Of a stretch of DNA of 8,134 nt, positions 1-6,188 are shown piece after piece. The notes under the pieces were generated by a model, which was not told the DNA's origin, did no database searches, and worked only from the letters and a program-made list of their open reading frames with translations. A program made the position numbers and the translations under genes. This DNA is from Ruminococcaceae bacterium UBA1036 (GTDB lineage: Bacteria > Bacillota > Clostridia > Oscillospirales > Acutalibacteraceae). Where the stretch lies: positions 17,358-25,491 of the forward strand of contig DCEF01000018.1 of NCBI GenBank assembly GCA_002316805.1. The letters are read 5' to 3'. Positions within the stretch are counted from its first letter, which is position 1, and every line of letters starts with the position of its first letter.

Positions 1-22
1 AATGGCAGCTATAGCTGCCATT
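1..22. repeat. Perfect 22-bp palindrome at the window edge
   Basis: The first 22 bases read identically on both strands: AATGGCAGCTA followed by its reverse complement TAGCTGCCATT. As RNA it would form a GGCAGC/GCTGCC hairpin with a short TATA loop and A/T flanks. No T-tract follows on the plus strand, and the other flank lies outside the window. It could be the terminator of a gene ending just left of the window, or an operator; the sequence does not decide. Confidence 0.5.
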
Positions 23-66
23 CGCCGTTTCAAATTTGCCTGGATTACAGCTGTTGCATATACAAA

Positions 67-92
67 GGAGCAGCCCTTTTTTGAGCTGCTCC
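67..92 (-). terminator. Rho-independent terminator of the MMPL/secreted-protein operon
   Basis: Read on the minus strand, an 8-bp perfect stem (GGAGCAGC/GCTGCTCC, nine pairs with a G-U closing pair) encloses a 10-nt A-rich loop. It is followed by TTTGTATAT, a short and imperfect U-tract. It lies about 43 bp past the stop codon of the leftward gene ending at 135, where an operon terminator is expected. A small inverted repeat at 121-133 (GCTGT/ACAGC) sits between the stop codon and this hairpin. Confidence 0.7.
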
Positions 93-134
93 CAAATACT
101 ATAATTTGAAATTCCAAACCGCTGTTAAACAGCA

Positions 135-2963
135 TTACTTATGTTTAAATACTCCGGTAATTGCATCCCACATGCCAACGAAGAGACCGCCAACACGGCC
201 CCAGAACGTTGTGTTTTTAGGCGCCGCCTGCGGCGCTGCATTTTTTTTCGCCGTATTTTTGTCGATTTCCTGTGTGCGAAGAATCATCTGCACGCTCTGC
301 GGCGATTTATTCTGCGATGAAGTCATCGAAACAGGCTTGGCATTCGGATCCATATTGAAAATATTGTTTAAGCCGCTTGTGCTTGAGTTAAATTCACCAT
401 TAATTAAATCTTGAATGGTGTTCTTGGAGCCGCGTATATTGTCTACCTGGTTAAAGGCTTTGGAGGAACCGCGCAGCGTCTTAGAAAGCCCTCCGAGCGC
501 CTTTTCAGTGCCGTCGTTTATTTTTGAGCTGTTTGCTGTGGCTATTGACTGTATGGAGCGCAGGGCTGAAGTCATGCTGCGAATCCCGGAAGATGTGCTG
601 CTTGCTGCTTTTGTGCAGTCAGCCAAAGTCTGCTGCGCTTTCGGTATATACTGATCTACTGTGCTTTGAAGTGCCTGAAGCTGGCTTATTGCGCTGTCTG
701 CCGATTTTGTCATGTCGGCAAGAACGCTGCCAATGCGGTTAGTGTCGTTTGCAAGCGCCGCTGCATTTCCTTTATGGGCATTCAAAATGGACTGTAAGCC
801 TGAAAGTAGGCTGTTCATTTTGCTGAGGTCGCCGCCGAGGCCACCCGAACCGAGGGTTGTGCAGAGGCTGCTTAAGCTTGAAGTAACACTGGCTGTTGGC
901 CCTGCGAGGCCGTTTATAAGCGAATTTACGCTGCTCATCTGCGAGTTTACCTGCTCTATCGTCTTATTTGCCGCCGACGCCTGCATAATCATCTGTGTCA
1001 GCCCTGTTTTGCCGCCGAGCGTGTCTGTTTCCGCACCCATCACATAAACTTCGGCGAGGTGCGAAAGCTGGTTTTCCATATAGGGTTTAAGGCCGGTGTT
1101 GTTCGTGTCATTCTTGCCTGCTGATGTCTGCTTATAGGCGTTGTACAGGCCGTTTGCCTGGCTGAGCATTGAATTGAGAGCATCTTCCCCCCCGGCCTGC
1201 TGTTCCGCTTTCAAAAGTGCAGCCATCTGTGCGGCTACTGCGGCTGCCTTCTGCTGTGGATAATGAAGCTGCGTAACAAGGTATGCAGCTACGAAGTCTG
1301 TAAAATGGCTGTCTGATGTGTCACTCCTGCCTGCGGGAGTCTGCTTATATGCAGAATGTATCTGATTTGCCTGCCCGAGTGCCGAGTCAAATCCATCTTT
1401 TCCACCGGCCTGCTGTTCTGCCTGCCATAAATTGTAAAGGCTGTCGGCAGATGCTTTCAGGTAAGCCGGAAATCCGCTGTCATCGGCGTCATTTTTGCCT
1501 GCGTCTGTAGCTTTGTATTTGTCATGCAGGGCTTTTGCCTGAGAGTAGTATCCGTCGTATGCGCTGCCGAGGCTATTAATAAGCGCTTTGGCTTTTGCCG
1601 GGTCGGACGGAATCGGTATCCCGTTGACAGAGATTTCGCTGATAGGTGAAAGGGCCTTGCTGCTTTTAAGGTATGAAAGCGTGCTATTTAAAGTATTGAG
1701 GTTTGAAGTGAGGCCCTTTAAGTCGCTGTTCAGCGAGTCCGTATCTTTTTGGAATGACTGTGAAAGTTTTGAAACATCGCCTCCATGCGATTCAAGCTGG
1801 CCGGAAAGCTGTGCGAGGCGGTTCATATCGGTCTGCAGCGCAGATATTCCGCTGCGGCAGGCTGCAAGCTGTGGCTTTAATGCCACGGCGGCGTTTGTCA
1901 GCGCATTTACCTTTGAATTAATAGCCGTAAGGGCGCTGCCGGCAGAACTCAGGTCACCTGAAAGCGGTGAAAGAGAATTTGCAATGCTGTCAAGATTAGC
2001 AAGCGAAATATCAACGTATTTGGCCGAATTGCTGAGCCCGCCGTAGGCCGATGCGCGCGCTTCGTTGAGCCCGTCGAGGCCGTCTGCGGCGCTGTTGAGG
2101 TTCTCACCCATTCCGCTTAATGCGTCGAGAATGCTGTCGAAGCTTTTGTTCATGGAATCATAGGAATCCTTTGTCTTATCTTTTGTGTTGCGCAGCTCCG
2201 CAATTTTGCTGAGCTGTGACAGTGTAGCCGGGGCGGCAATGAAAGTAAGCCCCGGATATGTAAATGAATTGGAACCGACCTTAATGCTTATATGCTGCGT
2301 TTCGCTTGGCATTGCGAGGAACATTACGGTGCGCAGGTTGCCAAGGAGCTGCACCTGTGCGCCTTTGGCGTCCAGGGAAAGTATATCGTCAGCATTGAAT
2401 GCCGTCATGCCCAAAAGGGCAAGGTTGTTTTTGTAATAGCCGGCAGCATTTTTCTTTGGCGTGATGTCCACATTGATTTCAACAAGCCCTGTTTTATCGG
2501 CAATATCCTCAACTTTTGAAGGAACGCCGTTAAGTTTGTATGAAACTGCCAGATCCCACGGCAAATCGTTGTAAGGCTGCGCGGTGCTGCCTTCAAAGTA
2601 AAACTTGTCGGGTGCCTTGCCGCTGAACCTGAACGTTACCTGGTCGCCGGATACAGATGGCTTTGTGTTGTCGGTCAGGTTGCTGATTTTATCATATGTG
2701 CCGAAATCGCTTATGGAAGGCGCTCCTTTTGTCTCATAGCTTTTGACGACACTGCCTTTTCTAAGCGTACCGTAGTAATCGAGCATTGCGTAATATGTTT
2801 CATCACACGCCGGATTAACCGTTGAGGAAGGGGCAGCGGCAAAGGCAATTGCGCTATTCCCAAGCGCGGATGAAAGGACTGCAGCGCAAAGCACGGCCGA
2901 AAGCCCCCGTTTGGCAAACTTTCCGGCGCATCTTACAGACGCCGCTTTTTTTAAATGCAGCAC
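135..2963 (-). CDS. Large secreted helix-rich protein, putative partner of the adjacent MMPL transporter
   Basis: This is a 942-residue protein with no named function that I recognise. The start is a GTG with AAAGGAG 11 nt upstream (2975-2981). Residues 1-43 look like a signal peptide: basic K5-K6, R11, K15, K18-R19, then a hydrophobic run at 21-33, with a likely cut after AFA or AAA near 43-44. C25 does not sit in a good lipobox. Residues about 53-245 form a mixed, probably beta-rich domain (DETYYAMLDYYG, FYFEGSTAQPYNDLPWDLAVSYKLNGVP). Residues about 246-440 and 665-850 are Leu/Ser/Ala/Asn-rich predicted helices with spaced Leu/Ile and Gly, suggesting long coiled coils. Between them lie three related repeats (residues 475-653). 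The last 25 residues contain an aromatic, amphipathic or hydrophobic stretch (WGRVGGLFVGMWDAITGVF) ending in FKHK; it could be a membrane-associating helix. No LPxTG sorting motif is visible. It is the second gene of the operon, 58 bp after the MMPL stop codon. Clostridial MMPL genes often have large coiled-coil secreted neighbours, so a role as an extracytoplasmic partner of the transporter is inferred. Confidence 0.85.
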   Translation of the reverse strand: MLHLKKAASVRCAGKFAKRGLSAVLCAAVLSSALGNSAIAFAAAPSSTVNPACDETYYAMLDYYGTLRKGSVVKSYETKGAPSISDFGTYDKISNLTDNTKPSVSGDQVTFRFSGKAPDKFYFEGSTAQPYNDLPWDLAVSYKLNGVPSKVEDIADKTGLVEINVDITPKKNAAGYYKNNLALLGMTAFNADDILSLDAKGAQVQLLGNLRTVMFLAMPSETQHISIKVGSNSFTYPGLTFIAAPATLSQLSKIAELRNTKDKTKDSYDSMNKSFDSILDALSGMGENLNSAADGLDGLNEARASAYGGLSNSAKYVDISLANLDSIANSLSPLSGDLSSAGSALTAINSKVNALTNAAVALKPQLAACRSGISALQTDMNRLAQLSGQLESHGGDVSKLSQSFQKDTDSLNSDLKGLTSNLNTLNSTLSYLKSSKALSPISEISVNGIPIPSDPAKAKALINSLGSAYDGYYSQAKALHDKYKATDAGKNDADDSGFPAYLKASADSLYNLWQAEQQAGGKDGFDSALGQANQIHSAYKQTPAGRSDTSDSHFTDFVAAYLVTQLHYPQQKAAAVAAQMAALLKAEQQAGGEDALNSMLSQANGLYNAYKQTSAGKNDTNNTGLKPYMENQLSHLAEVYVMGAETDTLGGKTGLTQMIMQASAANKTIEQVNSQMSSVNSLINGLAGPTASVTSSLSSLCTTLGSGGLGGDLSKMNSLLSGLQSILNAHKGNAAALANDTNRIGSVLADMTKSADSAISQLQALQSTVDQYIPKAQQTLADCTKAASSTSSGIRSMTSALRSIQSIATANSSKINDGTEKALGGLSKTLRGSSKAFNQVDNIRGSKNTIQDLINGEFNSSTSGLNNIFNMDPNAKPVSMTSSQNKSPQSVQMILRTQEIDKNTAKKNAAPQAAPKNTTFWGRVGGLFVGMWDAITGVFKHK
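1005..1541 (-). repeat. Three tandem protein repeats within the secreted protein
   Basis: Three copies are visible in translation: residues 475-523 (1395-1541), 531-594 (1182-1373) and 602-653 (1005-1160). The shared pattern is QA....h..YK.T.AG+.D....., a following aromatic or Leu, a helical stretch, then AEQQAGG[KE]D; this last part is degraded to AETDTLGGK in the third copy. Examples are YKATDAGKND, YKQTPAGRSD and YKQTSAGKND. The second copy carries roughly 13-15 extra residues in its helical part. The DNA also repeats, for instance ccggcctgctgttc-like stretches near 1193 and 1406, so the copies arose by duplication. Each copy contains a short D-x-[DSN]-x-[ST]-[GH] loop. Confidence 0.8.
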
Positions 2964-3021
2964 GGTAAATTACTCTCCTTTGCTCTAAAAAGTTTAAAAT
3001 CTGGGAACAGAAAACATATGT

Positions 3022-5142
3022 TTAATACCGCCTTATTTTTTCTTTGCGTAAATGCTCATGCTTGTGGAGCGGATTGCGCCATCCAAGGCTCGTGTGGGCA
3101 AAAATTGGTTCACACATATACAGGATAGACGGCAGGACAAAAATAGTTATGACAGCCGAGATAATTGCACCGCGGGCAAGCATCATGCAGATGCTGCTGA
3201 TGATTTCAATTTTTGATATAATGCCGACGCCGAGCGTTGCGCAGAAAAGGACAAGCGAACTTGCGAGGATAGAATCGTCGGAAGTCGAAGCTGCCACAAT
3301 AATGGCGTCTTTTCTGTCATTGCCCTTCTGAATTTCTTCGCGGAAACGGGTTGTCATTAAGATAGCGTAGTCAACTGTTGCGCCAAGCTGCACGCAGCCG
3401 ATTACAGTAGGAGCGACAAATGGTATTGCAACGTTTGTAAAATACGGAATGCCCTGGTTGATGAAGATGGCGAGTTCGATAGAAGCGACGAGCGCTATCG
3501 GAACGGTAAACGACCTGAAAACGATCATAACGATAACAAAAATCGCCAGTATTGAAATGTAATTTGTTGTATTGAAGTCAACGGCGGAAGTCTTTATCAT
3601 ATCGTCGGTCATGGCAGCTTCACCTGTAATGCAGCCTTGAGGGTCATACGACTTTACAATATTGTTAAGCGTTCCAAGTTGGCTATTGACCTGGTCTGTT
3701 GCCGTATCATAACGGGAATTTATCATGATTATCTGCATGCCGCCTTTTTTTGCAATGTCTTTAATATCCTGCGGCACAAAGAAATCCGGAATATCAGGGC
3801 TTACAAGTTTGCTGTATGAGACAACGGACTCAACACCGCTGACTTTTTCAACTTTATCGGTGAGCTCTTTGAGCTTTACATTTCCGACACTGTCATGCAC
3901 TATTATAAAATGAGTAGTTGCCATGTTATAGTCTTTTTTAAGCTTGTTTGTTGCAATAATGGAAGGCAGATCCTGCGGCAGTGTGCGGTCCAGTTTGTAA
4001 TAAACGGGTGCATGGACCTGCGCATAAATTGCCGGCGCAAAAAGTAGCAGGAACAGCACAACAAAGGTTTTACGGTGCTTTATAATGAACCTGTTCATCC
4101 TTGTGCAGTCAGGCGCGATGACTTTGTGCTGGTATTTCTGGATTGGCTTGTCGAGCACAAGAAGAAGTGCAGGGAGCACAAATATGACTGTAAGCACACC
4201 GAGGACAACACCTTTGGCCATAACGATGCCTATGTCGCGCCCAAGCAGCAGCCGCATGCAGCACAGCGAGAGAAAACCCGCAATAGTTGTCAGCGAGCTG
4301 CCCGAAAGAGCTGTAAATGCGGCAACGATTGAAACAGCCATGGCGTCGCGGTTATCGTCGTAATTCTGCTGTTCCTCTTTGTATCGGTTGTAAAGAAAAA
4401 TCGAATAGTCCATGCTGACGCCGAGCTGCAGTATGCCGGCGATAGCCATTGTAATGTATGAAATCTGCCCGAGAAAAACATTTGTGCCAAAGTTATATGT
4501 GACGGCCATCCCTATATCGAGCAGGAAAGCTACAGGGAGCAGCCACGAACTCATGTTTAGCGACATTGCGATAAACGAAAGCACCACGGCCACAATCACA
4601 TACTGCGGAACTTCCTTATCCACAAGGTCTTTAGTGTCTTTCACTACAGCAGAAGCCCCTGCGAGGAAACACTGCTTATTGCAAAGCTTTCGAATGTTTT
4701 TGATTGCCTGCATGGTTTCCTGCGAGGCGCCCGGCTTATCAAACTGGATTAGCATCATTGTTGAGTCTCCGGAGTAAAACGCCTTACGGATATCATCTGG
4801 AAGCATGTTTGTCGGGATTTGTATCCCGGCCGTGCTCGAAGGCCATACGGCACGTGTAACGCCTGGGACCTTTTCAATCGATTTCCGGAGGGAATCGGTG
4901 TAATCCGCCGGCATATGGTCTACGATAAGCATTGAAGTAGCCGCGTTGTGGAACGGATTTTCCAGCAACTTTTCGCCTTTGGATGAGTCCATATTAGGCG
5001 GCAGATAGGTCAAAATGTCGTAGTTGACTTTTGTTGCTGCCGAGCCTATAAAGCAAGGTATCATCAGCAGCACAGCAATCAGCACTACGAGTTTCGGCCT
5101 GCGCGTTAAAGCGCGTGCTAATTTTTGCAGCAATTTATCCAC
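3022..5142 (-). CDS. MMPL/RND-superfamily membrane transporter
   Basis: This 706-residue polytopic membrane protein is built as two homologous halves. Each half has one transmembrane helix (about 18-36 and 358-374), a large extracytoplasmic porter domain (about 37-179 and 375-525), then a bundle of five helices (about 180-330 and 526-676). The family signature in the fourth helix of each half is intact: LGVSMDYSIFLYNRYKEE with D245-Y246, and LGATVDYAILMTTRFREE with D591-Y592. In MmpL3-type proteins these Asp-Tyr pairs form the proton relay, so proton-driven export or lipid transport is likely. The length fits Firmicutes YdfJ-like members and is shorter than mycobacterial MmpL proteins. The tail (HKHEHLRKEKIRRY) is basic and cytoplasmic. 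It is the first gene of a leftward operon with the secreted protein, and divergent from a two-component system that probably controls it. The substrate cannot be read from the sequence. The GTG at 5140-5142 forms part of a good Shine-Dalgarno, so translation may really begin at the TTG at 5131-5133 (residue 4). Confidence 0.95.
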   Translation of the reverse strand: MDKLLQKLARALTRRPKLVVLIAVLLMIPCFIGSAATKVNYDILTYLPPNMDSSKGEKLLENPFHNAATSMLIVDHMPADYTDSLRKSIEKVPGVTRAVWPSSTAGIQIPTNMLPDDIRKAFYSGDSTMMLIQFDKPGASQETMQAIKNIRKLCNKQCFLAGASAVVKDTKDLVDKEVPQYVIVAVVLSFIAMSLNMSSWLLPVAFLLDIGMAVTYNFGTNVFLGQISYITMAIAGILQLGVSMDYSIFLYNRYKEEQQNYDDNRDAMAVSIVAAFTALSGSSLTTIAGFLSLCCMRLLLGRDIGIVMAKGVVLGVLTVIFVLPALLLVLDKPIQKYQHKVIAPDCTRMNRFIIKHRKTFVVLFLLLFAPAIYAQVHAPVYYKLDRTLPQDLPSIIATNKLKKDYNMATTHFIIVHDSVGNVKLKELTDKVEKVSGVESVVSYSKLVSPDIPDFFVPQDIKDIAKKGGMQIIMINSRYDTATDQVNSQLGTLNNIVKSYDPQGCITGEAAMTDDMIKTSAVDFNTTNYISILAIFVIVMIVFRSFTVPIALVASIELAIFINQGIPYFTNVAIPFVAPTVIGCVQLGATVDYAILMTTRFREEIQKGNDRKDAIIVAASTSDDSILASSLVLFCATLGVGIISKIEIISSICMMLARGAIISAVITIFVLPSILYMCEPIFAHTSLGWRNPLHKHEHLRKEKIRRY

Positions 5143-5147
5143 CTTCT
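5140..5147 (-). promoter_or_regulatory. Ribosome binding site overlapping the annotated MMPL start
   Basis: On the minus strand AGAAGGTG matches the anti-Shine-Dalgarno with one mismatch. It is followed by GATAAA and then TTG in frame. The GTG start of the longest reading frame is the last three bases of this site, and nothing resembling a binding site lies at a proper distance upstream of that GTG. The in-frame TTG at 5131-5133 is therefore the better-placed start; it shortens the protein by three residues. Confidence 0.5.
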
Positions 5148-5176
5148 GAAATATTTCTGATTTTGTTCCGGTAACA

Positions 5177-5206
5177 ACTATATCTGTGAAAAGCCGTATC
5201 TGTCAA
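5177..5206 (-). promoter_or_regulatory. Sigma-A promoter of the MMPL operon
   Basis: The minus strand shows a perfect -35 TTGACA (5201-5206), an 18-bp spacer and a -10 TATAGT (5177-5182). The expected transcription start is near 5170, leaving a leader of about 28 nt before the gene. One arm of the intergenic inverted repeat lies 10 bp upstream of the -35, a position suited to an activator. Confidence 0.7.
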
Positions 5207-5216
5207 TGAATCTGAT

Positions 5217-5347
5217 TAAAATCTCATAATTTTTAATATACAACCCTGTTTAAAGTAAACTGCAATTCCGATATAATTGAATTGGATTTAGGGAAGATGT
5301 GCGGCTTATTATTATACGCGGTAATCGGAATTAATTATGAGATTTTA
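5217..5347. repeat. Split inverted repeat between divergent operons (candidate response-regulator operator)
   Basis: The right copy is continuous at 5324-5347: ATCGGAATT (5324-5332) followed directly by AATTATGAGATTTTA (5333-5347). Its exact reverse complement occurs on the left in two separated blocks, TAAAATCTCATAATT (5217-5231) and AATTCCGAT (5264-5272), with 32 bp between them (5232-5263). All 24 positions match. The 15-bp blocks lie beside the leftward promoter (10 bp upstream of its -35) and at the -35 region of a rightward promoter (overlapping 5345-5347). The placement suggests binding sites for the adjacent regulator; this role is inference. Confidence 0.7.
5249..5277 (+). promoter_or_regulatory. 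Possible upstream promoter of the two-component operon
   Basis: A consensus -10 TATAAT (5272-5277) is preceded at 17 bp by TTTAAA (5249-5254, four of six matches to TTGACA). Transcription would start near 5284, giving a leader of about 167 nt that includes the right inverted-repeat copy. The AATTCCGAT block abuts the -10, so a protein bound there would block this promoter. Confidence 0.4.
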
Positions 5348-5373
5348 CGCAGCTTCTTTACGTGTTGTATAAT
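5345..5373 (+). promoter_or_regulatory. Likely proximal promoter of the two-component operon
   Basis: A perfect -10 TATAAT (5368-5373) sits 17 bp after a poor -35 (TTACGC, 5345-5350), with transcription expected near 5380 and a leader of about 70 nt. The weak -35 overlaps the end of the right inverted-repeat arm, as is common at activator-dependent or autoregulated promoters. Confidence 0.5.
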
Positions 5374-5450
5374 AAAAAAACAGCGTAGTGGTAAAACGCA
5401 CTGAACGTTATGCCATAGCTGCGCATTAAAAGGGGGAACAGCCAGATATT

Positions 5451-6188
5451 ATGAAGCAAAAGATTTTGATAGTAGATGATGACGCTTCTATCCTTATGCT
5501 GCTTTCCGACGTGTTGCAGGAAAATGGATATGATGTGATTACGGCGATATCCGGCGAAGAGTGTATACGACTGATAAAGAATGAAAACTTTGACATGATA
5601 ATCCTCGATATCATGATGAAAGGGATAAGCGGGCTTGACGTCTGCCGCAGGATACGCGATTCAGTAAGCTGCCCGATCCTGTTTTTAAGTGCAAAAGATA
5701 CATCTGAGGATATTGTCAACGGGCTTTCTCTCGGCGCAGACGACTACCTCACAAAGCCATTCGTGCTTGAAGAGCTGGTGGCACGTATAAACGCGCACCT
5801 GAGGCGCGAGAGCAGGGCCGGCATGCCGCGCATGGGCTCTTCAGTGCTGAAAATTGGTGATATTACACTGAACCGCGATACAATGGCCGTAACGAAAAGC
5901 GAAAAGTCTATTGCACTTTCAACAAAAGAGTTTGAACTGCTTGCCTACCTGATGCAGAACGCTGGAAAAACGCTTTCCCGTGAAAAAATCTTCCATGGCG
6001 TGTGGAAAACGTCTTACGGTGACGTTGGCACCGTTGCGATAAACATAAAAAATCTGCGGGCAAAACTTGACCCTGACTGGCAGTACATAAAAACGGTATG
6101 GGGTTCAGGATATATGTTTGTGACACAGAGCAGTTTCACTGATGAAAAGGCCAGGAAGGAAAAAGACGATGAAGCAAAAAAGCAGTGA
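5451..6188 (+). CDS. OmpR/PhoB-family response regulator
   Basis: This is a 245-residue DNA-binding response regulator. The receiver domain (about 3-117) has the acidic cluster D9-D10-D11, phosphoacceptor D53 (MIILDIMMKG), the switch residue S80 (FLSAKD) and K102 (YLTKPF). A winged-helix domain (about 132-226) follows, with recognition-helix region VAINIKNLRAKLDP and the wing TVWGSGYMF. From memory, the PILFLSAK...DIVNGLS.GADDY and ARINAHLRRE stretches resemble the SpaR/NsrR-like group, which respond to lantibiotics and other envelope-active peptides; this needs a tree. The last 18 or so residues are a highly charged tail whose DNA carries the kinase's ribosome binding site. The start is ATG with AGGGGGA about 14 nt upstream, rather far. 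It probably regulates the divergent MMPL operon and itself. Confidence 0.95.
   Translation: MKQKILIVDDDASILMLLSDVLQENGYDVITAISGEECIRLIKNENFDMIILDIMMKGISGLDVCRRIRDSVSCPILFLSAKDTSEDIVNGLSLGADDYLTKPFVLEELVARINAHLRRESRAGMPRMGSSVLKIGDITLNRDTMAVTKSEKSIALSTKEFELLAYLMQNAGKTLSREKIFHGVWKTSYGDVGTVAINIKNLRAKLDPDWQYIKTVWGSGYMFVTQSSFTDEKARKEKDDEAKKQ
6153..6160 (+). promoter_or_regulatory. Ribosome binding site that fixes the kinase start
   Basis: AGGAAGGA lies 8 nt before the ATG at 6169, an ideal distance. The earlier in-frame ATG at 6142 has no recognisable site upstream, so 6169 is preferred and the kinase overlaps the regulator gene by 20 bp. Confidence 0.7.

Noticed and set aside
1005..1541. Repeated DNA considered as a CRISPR array or mobile-element repeat
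   Set aside because: The copies are unequal in length, keep the reading frame and match mainly at protein level, so they are internal domain duplications of a coding gene.
106..2519. Several plus-strand reading frames of 60-152 codons inside the secreted-protein gene (for example 712-1047 and 1588-2046)
   Set aside because: They are antisense to a well-supported gene, lack good ribosome binding sites, show no recognisable protein features and follow from the composition of the opposite strand.
3012..3023. AAACATATGTTT palindrome overlapping the MMPL stop codon
   Set aside because: It is short and AT-rich, without promoter context; it is probably chance, and too weak to be a terminator.
3044..4777. 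Plus-strand frames opposite the MMPL transporter gene
   Set aside because: The minus-strand frame encodes a clear conserved transporter over its full length; the plus-strand products have irregular composition and no family features.
5348..5423. 7-bp inverted repeat CGCAGCT/AGCTGCG in the regulator leader, considered as a riboswitch or leader hairpin
   Set aside because: The arms are short and far apart and do not build a recognisable riboswitch fold or a terminator with a U-tract.
6142..6168. Longer kinase start at the ATG at 6142
   Set aside because: There is no ribosome binding site before it, whereas the ATG at 6169 has AGGAAGGA 8 nt upstream.
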